A DNA stretch of 64,000 bases from an uncultured Bacteroidales bacterium (lineage in GTDB: Bacteria > Bacteroidota > Bacteroidia > Bacteroidales > UBA932), in contig CAKUVA010000003.1 in NCBI GenBank assembly GCA_934693135.1, forward strand, positions 35,498-99,497. Direction: 5' to 3'. The position numbers were made by a program, and so were the translations under genes. The notes under the pieces were generated by a model that saw nothing but the letters and a program-made list of their open reading frames with translations, did no database searches and was not told where the DNA came from. Shown one piece after another: positions 26,092 to 35,139 of this stretch; within the stretch, counting starts at the first letter, position 1; the number at the start of each line of letters is the position of its first letter.

Positions 26092-27840
26092 ATGATACTT
26101 GAAAACATTAAATCGCCGGCAGATGTGAAGCGACTTAATGCCGGTCAACTTGAAACTTTGGCTGATGAAGCAAGGTGTGCATTGATAAACAAACTATCTG
26201 TACATGGTGGACATGTCGGGCCGAATCTCGGCATGGTAGAGGCTACGATAGCTCTTCACTATGTATTTGATTCTCCGAAAGATAAATTCGTCTTTGATGT
26301 CTCGCATCAGTCTTATGCTCACAAGATGTTGACAGGCAGGGCCGCGGCTTTCTTGGATCCATCCAAGTATGATGATGTGTCTGGCTATAGTGAGCCTCTT
26401 GAAAGCAAACATGACTGGTTCATGATAGGCCATACTTCCACTTCTATAAGCCTTGCTCTTGGCTTGGCTAAAGCTCGTGACATCAAAGGCGAAAAGGGCA
26501 ATGTTGTTGCTGTAATAGGAGACGGCTCTCTCAGCGGCGGTGAGGCCTTCGAGGGTTTGGACAATGCTGGTGAATATGGTACAAATTTCATTGTTGTTGT
26601 CAATGACAATGAAATGTCTATTGCGGAAAACCATGGTGGATTATATGGCTCGCTTGCTGAGCTTCGCGCCACAGGAGGAAAGTCTGAGAATAATTACTTC
26701 AAGTCTTTAGGGTTAGACTATGTATATGTGGAAGAAGGTAATGATATCCAAACTCTTATAAAGACCTTTGAGTTAGTGAAAGATTCTACTCATCCAGTGG
26801 TTGTACATATCCATACTTTAAAGGGAAAAGGCTACAAACCTGCTGAAGAACATAAGGAACAGTTCCACTGGAGCATGCCATTTGATATCAAGACCGGCAA
26901 AGTCAATGTCGGAGGGGGAGAGAGTTGGTCTGAGATTATTGGTGACTATCTCATAAGAAAAATTCATGGTAATCCTAACCTTGTAGTTATGCATGCTGCA
27001 GTCCCTGCGGGAATTGGATTTGGTCCGGAACGTAGGAAAGAAGCCGGTAAGCAATTTATTGATGTCGGTATTGCTGAGGAGAATGGAGTAGCCATGGCTT
27101 CAGGAATAGCAAAAGGTGGGGCTAAAGTGGTTTTCAGCACTCATAGTACATTTATACAGAGAACTTATGATCAGCTTTCACAAGATCTTTGTGTAAATAA
27201 GAATCCCGCTGTGATTATGGTCACTATGGCGGGTGCTGATGGAATGAACGATACTACACATCTGTGCATTTTCGACATCCCTCTCATGTCCAATATACCT
27301 AACCTTGTCTATCTCGCGCCTACTTGCAAGGAAGAATATATCCGTATGATGGATTGGGCTATCGCTCAGTCCTCGCATCCTGTAGCAGTGCGTGTCCCAA
27401 ATGTTGTAACTTCCAGACCTGATGTCCAGTTTGATACCGACTATGGTGTCATAAATAAATATAAGGTAGACCATAGTGGAAGTGATGTGGCCATTGTAGG
27501 TCTTGGCAGTTACTGGCAACTTGCAGAAGAAACAGCATCTCTTCTACATAAAAAAGGTATTGATCCGACCATTATAAATCCGAGATTTATCACTGGTATT
27601 GACGAGGAACTTCTCGAGAGCCTTCGTGAAAATCACAAACTCGTAGTTACCCTTGAGAATGGTGTGCTTTCTGGAGGTTTCGGAGAGAAAATAGCGGCAT
27701 ATTACGGCCCATCTCCAATGCGTGTTATCTGTAAAGGTCTTCGCAAGGAGTTTTATGATCGTGTTCCATATTCGGAGATAGTTCGGTACAACAGGCTGAC
27801 TCCGGAACAGATTGTGGAAGATGTACTTGCAGCTCTCTGA
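26092..27840 (+). CDS. dxs: 1-deoxy-D-xylulose-5-phosphate synthase (short variant)
   Basis: DXS joins pyruvate and glyceraldehyde 3-phosphate with thiamine diphosphate, the first step of the MEP isoprenoid pathway. The motifs are HGGHVGPNLG (H41), VSHQSYAHKMLTGR (H72), GHTSTSIS (H114) and the ThDP motif GDGSLSGGEAFEGLDNA (143-159). The transketolase central domain (about 280-435) and C-domain follow. At 582 residues it is shorter than the usual 620-640 and differs at several family positions, for example GDGSLSGG instead of GDGAMTGG. It may be the main DXS or a paralogue; this cannot be decided without the rest of the genome. It converges on ppa with only 5 nt between stops. Confidence 0.88.
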   Translation: MILENIKSPADVKRLNAGQLETLADEARCALINKLSVHGGHVGPNLGMVEATIALHYVFDSPKDKFVFDVSHQSYAHKMLTGRAAAFLDPSKYDDVSGYSEPLESKHDWFMIGHTSTSISLALGLAKARDIKGEKGNVVAVIGDGSLSGGEAFEGLDNAGEYGTNFIVVVNDNEMSIAENHGGLYGSLAELRATGGKSENNYFKSLGLDYVYVEEGNDIQTLIKTFELVKDSTHPVVVHIHTLKGKGYKPAEEHKEQFHWSMPFDIKTGKVNVGGGESWSEIIGDYLIRKIHGNPNLVVMHAAVPAGIGFGPERRKEAGKQFIDVGIAEENGVAMASGIAKGGAKVVFSTHSTFIQRTYDQLSQDLCVNKNPAVIMVTMAGADGMNDTTHLCIFDIPLMSNIPNLVYLAPTCKEEYIRMMDWAIAQSSHPVAVRVPNVVTSRPDVQFDTDYGVINKYKVDHSGSDVAIVGLGSYWQLAEETASLLHKKGIDPTIINPRFITGIDEELLESLRENHKLVVTLENGVLSGGFGEKIAAYYGPSPMRVICKGLRKEFYDRVPYSEIVRYNRLTPEQIVEDVLAAL

Positions 27841-27845
27841 TAGGA

Positions 27846-28496
27846 CTATTTCTTAGAAGAGACTTTTGTTAGTTGTTTGCCGGAAATCAGTTCTTGATAA
27901 TCCTGCATTGATCTGAGAATGACATCCTTAGCGACATCAGAACCATAGATGCTTATGAATTTCATACGCTGTGAGTTCTCGCCAGGGATGTCTTTATATG
28001 TAGTGAAGTAATGTACGAGGCGTCGTATAATATCTTTCGGAAGTTCCTCTACATCAGTCAGATGGCCATATACGGCGTCATTCTTAAGTACACCTATGAT
28101 TTTGTCATCCGCTTGGTCATTATCCAAGAGACGGATGCCACCGATAGGTCTTGCTCGAACTATAATATCTCCGTGAGTGACATCTTTTTCGGTCAAGACA
28201 CAAATGTCGAGAGGATCGCCATCTCCCTCTACATCATATCTTGCAAGAGCTTTGTTCGTTAGCTCTGCCATGTGAGTGGCGCAATATGTTTTCGGAAGGA
28301 ATCCGTAAAGCGATGGTACTATGTTTGAGAACTTTTGTGGCCGATCAAGAGACAGATATCCGGAGGCCTTGTCTACTTCATATTTTACTGTATCTGTAGG
28401 TACGATTTCAATGAAGGCTCTTACCTCTTCAGGAACATTTTCCCCGAGGTTTATTCCGTGCCATGGGTGAGCCTTGTGTGAATTAGAAATATCCAT
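27846..28496 (-). CDS. ppa: Inorganic pyrophosphatase (family I)
   Basis: This soluble enzyme hydrolyses pyrophosphate and so pulls biosynthetic reactions forward. The 216-residue protein carries the family signature DGDPLD with D92, D94 and D97, the metal-binding aspartates, and a tail with lysines at the end. A TAACTTTG element lies about 30 nt upstream of the ATG on the minus strand. It is a single gene, convergent with dxs. Confidence 0.93.
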   Translation of the reverse strand: MDISNSHKAHPWHGINLGENVPEEVRAFIEIVPTDTVKYEVDKASGYLSLDRPQKFSNIVPSLYGFLPKTYCATHMAELTNKALARYDVEGDGDPLDICVLTEKDVTHGDIIVRARPIGGIRLLDNDQADDKIIGVLKNDAVYGHLTDVEELPKDIIRRLVHYFTTYKDIPGENSQRMKFISIYGSDVAKDVILRSMQDYQELISGKQLTKVSSKK

Positions 28497-28526
28497 TGGT
28501 TGCTTAACTTTTAATCTTCAAGAAAT

Positions 28527-28534
28527 CAAAGTTA
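28527..28534 (-). promoter_or_regulatory. -7 element of ppa
   Basis: TAACTTTG on the minus strand matches TAnnTTTG and would give a leader of about 23 nt. No clear -33 element. Confidence 0.5.
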
Positions 28535-28584
28535 GCAAATTATGTCCATAAAACAGCGTTTTTGCATCGGAAAACAGCAGATTG

Positions 28585-29439
28585 TCAAGATAGAAGATTT
28601 GTCAGGCTTATGAATTCGTCCACGCTGAGTCTCTCTGGGCGCAGTTCGAATATAGGTGCTGACGTGAATGCTAATATCGATTCGGAGTTCCATCCTTCGC
28701 GTGCCGCTTTTGCCGCGATAATCTGTTTCAATGAGTTCCTCAATGTTTTTCTTCTCTGTCCGAATGCTGTTTTGACAATGTTTTTAAAATCATTTTCATC
28801 ACAACCGAGAGTCTTACGAGAGTTTCTTGTGAGGCGAATTACTGCGGACTGAACTTTAGGTGGAGGTGCGAATGCTCCTGAACCTACTGTGAACAAGTAT
28901 TCAATGTCATACCAAGCTTGCAACAGTACTGAAAGTATCCCATAAGTCTTAGTTCCCGGCCTTTCCGCAATCCTCTCTGCCACTTCTTTCTGTATCATGC
29001 ATACTGTCTGTGGGATACGATTGCGAAAATCTATGATTCTGAAGAAGATTTGTGACGATATATTATACGGGAAATTTCCGATTACATGGAATTCGTTTGG
29101 AAATAGTTTATCAATGTCAAGTTTAAGAAAGTCTCCGAATATCACGCGGCCTTTTGCTTCTGGAAAATGTTTTTTCAGATATGTTACTGATTCTTCATCT
29201 ATTTCAATCATAGTGAGGTCTACATCTGGACGTTGTAGAAGATATTGGGAAAGGACTCCCATTCCAGGACCTATTTCCAACGTCTTCATCAAAGGTGCTT
29301 CTACATTGGTTCGAATACCTTCAGCGACAGACTTTTCTTTGTCGGCAGACGGAATCTGAAGGGCTGCAACAATCGATTTCGCTATGTTTTGGTCGGTCAA
29401 AAAGTGCTGACCCAATGCTTTCTTTGCACGTACTTCCAT
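28585..29439 (-). CDS. rsmA: 16S rRNA dimethyladenosine transferase RsmA (KsgA)
   Basis: RsmA dimethylates A1518 and A1519 of 16S rRNA late in small-subunit assembly. The motifs are KKALGQHFLTDQNI, the SAM-binding EIGPGMGVLS, and catalytic NFPYNISSQI. I start at ATG 29439 (284 residues), which directly precedes the conserved EVRAKKALGQHF. A longer TTG start at 29463 lies inside the promoter element at 29461-29468 and is not credible. It is divergent from aspS. Confidence 0.94.
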   Translation of the reverse strand: MEVRAKKALGQHFLTDQNIAKSIVAALQIPSADKEKSVAEGIRTNVEAPLMKTLEIGPGMGVLSQYLLQRPDVDLTMIEIDEESVTYLKKHFPEAKGRVIFGDFLKLDIDKLFPNEFHVIGNFPYNISSQIFFRIIDFRNRIPQTVCMIQKEVAERIAERPGTKTYGILSVLLQAWYDIEYLFTVGSGAFAPPPKVQSAVIRLTRNSRKTLGCDENDFKNIVKTAFGQRRKTLRNSLKQIIAAKAAREGWNSESILAFTSAPIFELRPERLSVDEFISLTNLLS

Positions 29440-29460
29440 GTTAACTTGATTTTTGTATTG

Positions 29461-29468
29461 CAAATTTA
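29461..29468 (-). promoter_or_regulatory. -7 element of rsmA
   Basis: TAAATTTG on the minus strand is an exact match and lies 21 nt before the ATG, giving a leader of about 15 nt. It rules out the longer rsmA start. Confidence 0.55.
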
Positions 29469-29490
29469 CTCCTTTTCATTGAGAATTTGT

Positions 29491-29498
29491 TAAATTTG
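29491..29498 (+). promoter_or_regulatory. -7 element of aspS
   Basis: TAAATTTG lies 34 nt before the aspS ATG at 29533. A GTG in frame at 29500 would start before the likely transcription start and is rejected. Confidence 0.55.
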
Positions 29499-29532
29499 CG
29501 TGTTTGATTGGAAATATAAATTCAAGCATATT

Positions 29533-31311
29533 ATGTTCAATACTTTTTACAGAACAAACACTTGCGGTGAACTTCGTCTCGGAGACGCCGGTAAAAAGGT
29601 GGTGCTCTCAGGCTGGGTTCAGAGAACCAGAAAACTTGGCGGAATGACTTTCATTGATCTCCGCGATAGGTATGGTGTCACGCAGCTTGTTGTAAGTGCT
29701 GATGCTCCGGCCGAATTGGTCGAAACGGCTAATTCTCTTGGCCGTGAATTCGTTATCCAGGCGGAGGGCGAGGTTGTAGAACGCCAGAGTAAGAACGCCA
29801 AGATGGATACAGGTGAAATCGAGATTAAGCTGAGTGTAATCCATATCCTGAATAAATCTGTAACGCCTCCGTTCACGATTGAGGACGAAAGTGATGGCGG
29901 AGATGACATTAGAGCTAAATATAGATATCTTGACTTGAGGAGAAATCCTCTAAAAAATGCTCTCGTACTTCGTCATAAGATTGCTCATGAGGTACGTAAC
30001 TTCCTTGATTCTAAGGGATTTATGGAAATTGAGACGCCTTATCTTATCAAGTCTACACCTGAAGGAGCACGTGACTTCGTCGTTCCTTCCAGAATGAACG
30101 CAGGCGAGTTCTACGCATTGCCGCAGTCACCACAGACATTCAAGCAGCTTCTCATGGTAGCTGGCTATGACCGCTACTTCCAGATCGTACGCTGCTTCCG
30201 TGACGAGGATCTTCGCGCTGACCGTCAGCCGGAATTCACGCAGATTGACTGCGAGATGTCATTCGTGGAGCAGGAGGATGTGCTTAACACATTCGAGGAG
30301 ATGATGCGCAAGCTCTTCAAGAATGTCCTAAATGTGGACATTCCGAATCCGCTTCCAAGAATGAGTTGGTACGATGCCATGGACAAGTATGGTTCAGATA
30401 AACCAGATGTGAGATTCGGAATGCTTATCCATGAACTTACTGATCTTGCAAAGGGACACGGCTTCTCAGTATTTGACTCAGTAGATTATGTAGGAGCTAT
30501 TGTCGTTGAGGGTGCAGCGGATTATACTCGCAAGCAACTTGATGAGCTTACGGAATGGGTGAAGAGACCTCAGGTTGGTGCCAAAGGCCTGGTATATATA
30601 AAGTTCAATGCTGATGGTACTTTGAAGTCTTCAGTGGACAAGTTCTATACTCCTGAACAGGTGAAGGCCATGGCAGAGGCTGCTGGAGCAAAAGCTGGCG
30701 ACCTTGTCTTGATTCTCTGCGGTCCTAAGAGAAAGGCTCAGACAATGCTCGGTGTTCTCCGTATGGAGATGGCCAACCGTCTCGGGCTCAGAGATCCTAA
30801 GGTGTTCGCACCGCTTTGGATTGTCGATTTCCCACTTCTTGAATGGGATGACGAAACACAGCGCTTCTATGCTATGCACCATCCGTTTACGGCCCCTAAG
30901 CCAGAGCATCTCGATCTATTCTATAGTGATAAGAAGGAAGACCTTGAGAAGGTATGTGCCAATGCTTATGACTTCGTGCTTAATGGCACAGAGCTCGGTG
31001 GCGGTTCCATTCGAATCCACGAGGCTTCACTTCAGGAGCGTATGTTCGAAGTTCTCGGCATCAGCAAGGAAGAAGCCGCATACAAGTTCGGCTTCATCAT
31101 CAACGCCTTCAAGTTCGGTGCTCCGCCTCACGGAGGTTTGGCATTCGGCTTCGACCGTGTCTGCGCACTATTCGGAGGAAGCGATTCCATCCGTGACTAT
31201 ATAGCGTTTCCTAAGAACAATCAGGGACGTGATGTGATGATTGATTCGCCGTCTACCATCGACCAGTCTCAGCTCGACGAACTTCACCTTGACGTTCGTA
31301 AAAGCGAATAA
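29533..31311 (+). CDS. aspS: Aspartyl-tRNA synthetase
   Basis: AspRS charges tRNA-Asp. The 592-residue bacterial-type protein has an N-terminal OB anticodon-binding domain (about 1-110, [15 protein letters not shown]), class II motif 2 at 222-239 ([18 protein letters not shown]), the bacterial GAD insertion (about 310-420), and motif 3 GLAFGFDR (535-542). I chose the ATG at 29533 because the promoter -7 element lies at 29491-29498. It ends in a strong hairpin. Confidence 0.96.
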   Translation: MFNTFYRTNTCGELRLGDAGKKVVLSGWVQRTRKLGGMTFIDLRDRYGVTQLVVSADAPAELVETANSLGREFVIQAEGEVVERQSKNAKMDTGEIEIKLSVIHILNKSVTPPFTIEDESDGGDDIRAKYRYLDLRRNPLKNALVLRHKIAHEVRNFLDSKGFMEIETPYLIKSTPEGARDFVVPSRMNAGEFYALPQSPQTFKQLLMVAGYDRYFQIVRCFRDEDLRADRQPEFTQIDCEMSFVEQEDVLNTFEEMMRKLFKNVLNVDIPNPLPRMSWYDAMDKYGSDKPDVRFGMLIHELTDLAKGHGFSVFDSVDYVGAIVVEGAADYTRKQLDELTEWVKRPQVGAKGLVYIKFNADGTLKSSVDKFYTPEQVKAMAEAAGAKAGDLVLILCGPKRKAQTMLGVLRMEMANRLGLRDPKVFAPLWIVDFPLLEWDDETQRFYAMHHPFTAPKPEHLDLFYSDKKEDLEKVCANAYDFVLNGTELGGGSIRIHEASLQERMFEVLGISKEEAAYKFGFIINAFKFGAPPHGGLAFGFDRVCALFGGSDSIRDYIAFPKNNQGRDVMIDSPSTIDQSQLDELHLDVRKSE

Positions 31312-31332
31312 ATTTTAGAAAAATTCTTATTG

Positions 31333-31382
31333 ATCGCGTCAAACCATGTGAATTCTCATGGATTTGACGCGATTTGATTTTT
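31333..31382 (+). terminator. Terminator of aspS
   Basis: A long inverted repeat (ATCGCGTCAAA at 31333-31343, TTTGACGCGAT at 31363-31373, with an inner CCATG/CATGG) is followed by TTGATTTTT. The rest of 31312-31637 is AT-rich and holds only the next promoter. Confidence 0.85.
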
Positions 31383-31576
31383 ATGGTAATATATATAGAA
31401 AATCAAGTAGAGAATGACTGTAAAGTTTACTTTCGAAAATCAGAAAAATGGGCTTCTTGAGGTTTCGCCTTTGTGAAATTTTTGAAAAAAATAGAGGAAT
31501 TGTAAGATAGGGGGTTTCTACTGCTTACAATTTGTTATTCTGTGGGTTAGAAAAATTACAATAATTTTTTTTGGCG

Positions 31577-31610
31577 TTTGGAATATTTGTCGCAAAAATC
31601 ATTATATTTG
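31577..31610 (+). promoter_or_regulatory. Promoter of the Omp28-like lipoprotein gene
   Basis: TTTG (31577-31580), a 22-nt spacer and TATATTTG (31603-31610) match the consensus. The leader would be about 20 nt. Confidence 0.6.
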
Positions 31611-31637
31611 CGAGTGTTGAATGCTTAAACTATAAAC

Positions 31638-32528
31638 ATGAGAAACATTAAATATCTTCTGGCAACAGTTGCCAGTGTTACCATGCTTTATGCGTGTGGG
31701 TCTAAAAATAATCCGGATAATCCTAATCCGAACCCTAATCCTGAGAAGGCGGTAGTTGATGCTCCGAAGGATCCTAAGCCATCAAGTACTTCATTTGACA
31801 GGAAAGTGTTCCTTGCTGATTTTACGGGGACAGATTGTATGTATTGTCCTGCAATGACAAAATCTCTTAAAAGTGTATTGGCGAAATCAGCATATTCCAA
31901 GAAAGCTATTCTGACGGTAGTCCACACCTATAATTCAGATGATCCTGCTTATATTGATACAAATCTCAAAACAGTTATGGGGGTTAAATCCTATCCGACG
32001 TTGACTGCAAACCTAAACAAGAGCAGTATCCTTGTTTCAAATGATGTGTCGGATATTAATGTTCAGCAATTCATAGATGGCGCAGTTGGAAATGCCGCTG
32101 CTGTTGCAGGCGTTGCTGCAAATTCTAAACTTGATGAGGGTAAGCTCTATGTAAGAGTCAATGTCAAAGCGGCGACGTCTGATCCTAAAGAATTCCGTGT
32201 AGCTGTCTGGATTCTTGAAGATGGTATTTATGGCAAGCAGAAAAATGCTCCTGACGAAAGTTATAATACTCATGATAATTGCGTTCGCGCAATTGTAGGT
32301 AATACGACCGGTAATAACTTTTATGGAGTAACACTTGAGCCTTCTAACATTGCAGCAGGAGAAATCGGTGATCGTACATTTGCAATAGAATTGAGCGACA
32401 ATTGGATTAAGTCTAATCTTAAATATGCTGTTGTCGTATCTGTGCCTAATGATAATGGTACATTCGAGGTTTGCAATGCTGATGTTGCCAAGATTGGAGA
32501 ATCTATATCTTACAATTATACCAAATAG
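31638..32528 (+). CDS. Omp28-like lipoprotein with thioredoxin-like CxxC
   Basis: This 296-residue lipoprotein has a lipobox LYAC (C20), a flexible linker of NP repeats (about 25-37), and an Omp28-type thioredoxin-like domain starting VFLADFTGTDCMYCPAM with C67 and C70. Omp28 proteins are surface or outer-membrane lipoproteins of Bacteroidetes; the role is uncertain and the CxxC may be redox-active or structural. The C-terminal half (about 160-290) is a beta-sandwich. It is the first of four consecutive lipoprotein genes. Confidence 0.8.
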   Translation: MRNIKYLLATVASVTMLYACGSKNNPDNPNPNPNPEKAVVDAPKDPKPSSTSFDRKVFLADFTGTDCMYCPAMTKSLKSVLAKSAYSKKAILTVVHTYNSDDPAYIDTNLKTVMGVKSYPTLTANLNKSSILVSNDVSDINVQQFIDGAVGNAAAVAGVAANSKLDEGKLYVRVNVKAATSDPKEFRVAVWILEDGIYGKQKNAPDESYNTHDNCVRAIVGNTTGNNFYGVTLEPSNIAAGEIGDRTFAIELSDNWIKSNLKYAVVVSVPNDNGTFEVCNADVAKIGESISYNYTK

Positions 32529-32530
32529 TC

Positions 32531-32558
32531 CAGTCTCTGATGAAGACTGTTGTTTTTA
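32531..32558 (+). terminator. Weak terminator after the Omp28-like gene
   Basis: A 6-bp stem CAGTCT/AGACTG (32531-32536 and 32544-32549) is followed by TTGTTTTT. It may only partly stop transcription into the next gene, 55 nt downstream of the stop. Confidence 0.5.
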
Positions 32559-32583
32559 GTTCTTAAACTTAAAAAAAACAAGA

Positions 32584-35046
32584 ATGAAAAATTTCATTTT
32601 TCGGACGATTATGATATTGTCCGCAATTATTCTGGGTATCTCATGTACAGAAAACAAGGAGAATAATGGCCCAGTGAAGATTGTAGCCAACCCACTTAAG
32701 GTTAATGCTGCGGCAGGTGACTATGATTTGAGTTTTACAGTAGAAGATCTTGGTAGTCATACTTTGACTGCAGAGGCTTCAGAGGACTGGATAACCATCA
32801 ATTCAACATCAGTTTCAGATGGAAAGGTTTCTTTGCACGTTGACAATAACTTTGGAAGTGCCAGACTTGCGAAAATTTCATTCCTTGTAGACGGAGAAGA
32901 GAACACTACAGCCACTATAAGTCAGGAAGTTTTCAGCTCTGATTATTTCAATGTTTCAGTGACTGACGTGTCTTCTTATGGTTGTACAGCCAAAATTTCC
33001 ACTAAAGAAACATTCAAAGGAAACTATTACTTCATCATCCTTGACAAGACAGCTGTAGATGAGTATTTCTCTCTTACTACCGGCTCTTATGGGGATATGG
33101 AATATTTGAATAATCTTTATGAAGGTGAGGTGGAGTGGCTTAAGAAAGCAGCAAGTAATGCGAGTATGAGTCTTGCAGATTATCTTGCAAAGAATAGAGC
33201 TCTCTATCAGATAGATGGTGCGGATACTGAAATGCCATACTCTACGCTTTCATACAATACAGAGTATTATCTTGCAGTATTTGGTATGGACATTGACACG
33301 AAGAGAACAACTCCTGTTGTCCTCAGAGAATTTGCTACCAAGGATATCGAAAGAGCTGACATTACTTTCACGGCTACAGCTTCAAATATTAAGGAACATT
33401 CAGCAGAAGTAGTTGTGAAACCATCAAACGATAACGACATGTATTATTGGACATACATTTCTGAGATTGACTACAATAAGGTTGGAAACAATCCGAGAAA
33501 TGTCATGAACAACATGATTGCAAACATAAAGACTGCTTCAAGCACGACAGGAAATGCGATTGCTACATTCCTTCACAAGGGTGCTTCACAGGAGAATATT
33601 GCTGATGTCTGGGCTAATACCAAGTTCACTGTCATCGCATGGGGTATGGATGCTCAGGGATCTGCCACTACGGATCCTGTTGAAGTGATGACTTTCACGA
33701 CGGCTAAAGAGCCTGTTACTGATAATTGCAAATTCACAATCGCTGTGACTGAAGTGGAAGAGATGGATATCAAGATAAAGGTCATTCCATCAAATAATTC
33801 TACAAGATATTATATCGCTCCGGTTCTCAAATCTTATACTGAAGGTTATAATGATGACCAGTTCGCGCAGCGCATCATCAATATGCAGAATCAGCAGTGG
33901 GAAGGTACTACCATCACATGGGAAAATACAGAAGACCTTTTCACCGGTATACAGGAAAAATGGGGAAGAAAGGATCTTACTTGGACATTCCAGGCTGCAC
34001 ATGACTATGTAGTATATGTCTTTGGAGTTGCTATTGACGGAACGAGGACTACTGAAGTTGCAAAGGTCGAAGCTCGTACTGCTGAGCCTAAACCATCAAC
34101 TATGACATTTACGACAAAGCCTGGTGAACCTGACTGGCATATTGTGACTTGTGAGGTAACGCCAAGCAATGATCAGGAAGGATGGCTTCCATTCTTCATT
34201 GAGACAAGCGAAATAGATAACAATGGTCTCAGAAAGGCTGACGGAACACTTGAAAATGATGCTATCATGTCTCAGATTGAGGCTTACTACGAAGAAATGG
34301 GAGAGAATATAAATTACGCAATCCGTTATGGTAAGAAAACATACTCGACCACAGCGTATAAGTCAGGTGTGAAGTATTCACTTCTTCTTTGTGCATGGAA
34401 TGGAGTAAATACGACAGGATTTACAGAGGTTCAGTTCGATGTCCCAGAAATGCCATTCGAGAAGGGTAAGGCCGAGTTCCTCTCTGAACCTAAATTGACA
34501 GTATTCAATGCTAAGGAGCTTGCTGCTCTTGATCCTGTGAAGTTTGCCAACTATGTAGATCAGGATGCCGCCATAATACTCATGGAAACAGAGCCGAATG
34601 CTTCTACAGCTCACTGGTATATGGCATTCTGGCCAGCTTATACGAACTATAATAAGGAGGGTGGACTCGATTATATGGTTAGACTTATGATTTCCATTAA
34701 CAAGGGATACTCTAACTGTGTAATTGACGAATCTCAGATGTGGTCACCATATTGGACATCATGGGCTGATAAGAAGGAAGATACTTGGACTGATCCTAAC
34801 GGTAAGGTTTACAAGCACGAGCCTCAGTTCTTCTATTCTTTTGCTGAGGATGCTGATGGAAACTTCGGAAAGATGCACATACAGTACTTCCGTCCAGTCG
34901 CTACAGCTGCAGATAAGCAGGAAGACTTCGATATCGTAGCATCTAAACCATATAAGTTCTGGGAGAATAATGACTCCAAGACCGTGCAGACTCTTTATGT
35001 CTTGCCTGCAAATGGCCAGGGTGTGAAAAGACTTCAGTTCAATTAG
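32584..35046 (+). CDS. BACON-like repeat surface lipoprotein, unknown function
   Basis: This 820-residue lipoprotein has a lipobox GISC (C21) followed by acidic TENKEN. An N-terminal BACON-like domain (about 30-118) has EASEDWITI and ISQE at its ends. Then come repeated beta-sandwich modules of about 130 residues, starting near 120, 258, 382 and 510, each opening with a pattern such as FNVSVTDVSS, ITFTATASNI or FTIAVTEVEE and containing (K/T)PSNDN or PSNN. The repeats diverge strongly. I recognise no enzyme motif. Codon use leans toward CTT, AAG and GGT, as in the ribosomal protein genes, suggesting strong expression. Confidence 0.7.
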   Translation: MKNFIFRTIMILSAIILGISCTENKENNGPVKIVANPLKVNAAAGDYDLSFTVEDLGSHTLTAEASEDWITINSTSVSDGKVSLHVDNNFGSARLAKISFLVDGEENTTATISQEVFSSDYFNVSVTDVSSYGCTAKISTKETFKGNYYFIILDKTAVDEYFSLTTGSYGDMEYLNNLYEGEVEWLKKAASNASMSLADYLAKNRALYQIDGADTEMPYSTLSYNTEYYLAVFGMDIDTKRTTPVVLREFATKDIERADITFTATASNIKEHSAEVVVKPSNDNDMYYWTYISEIDYNKVGNNPRNVMNNMIANIKTASSTTGNAIATFLHKGASQENIADVWANTKFTVIAWGMDAQGSATTDPVEVMTFTTAKEPVTDNCKFTIAVTEVEEMDIKIKVIPSNNSTRYYIAPVLKSYTEGYNDDQFAQRIINMQNQQWEGTTITWENTEDLFTGIQEKWGRKDLTWTFQAAHDYVVYVFGVAIDGTRTTEVAKVEARTAEPKPSTMTFTTKPGEPDWHIVTCEVTPSNDQEGWLPFFIETSEIDNNGLRKADGTLENDAIMSQIEAYYEEMGENINYAIRYGKKTYSTTAYKSGVKYSLLLCAWNGVNTTGFTEVQFDVPEMPFEKGKAEFLSEPKLTVFNAKELAALDPVKFANYVDQDAAIILMETEPNASTAHWYMAFWPAYTNYNKEGGLDYMVRLMISINKGYSNCVIDESQMWSPYWTSWADKKEDTWTDPNGKVYKHEPQFFYSFAEDADGNFGKMHIQYFRPVATAADKQEDFDIVASKPYKFWENNDSKTVQTLYVLPANGQGVKRLQFN

Positions 35047-35053
35047 GGCAAAT

Positions 35054-35084
35054 AAAAGGTCGGAGCAACCAATTCCGACCTTTT
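35054..35084 (+). terminator. Terminator after the repeat lipoprotein
   Basis: A perfect 11-bp stem AAAAGGTCGGA/TCCGACCTTTT (35054-35064 and 35074-35084) ends in TTTT. Confidence 0.8.
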
Positions 35085-35139
35085 GAAAATGAACTTAGCA
35101 AATGAAAACCAAATTATCTAACAATTAAACCTTTAAAAC

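Noticed and set aside
29440-29463. TTG start for rsmA
   Set aside because: It falls within the -7 element of the gene itself.
29500-29532. GTG start for aspS
   Set aside because: It directly follows the -7 element at 29491-29498 and adds residues not expected in AspRS.
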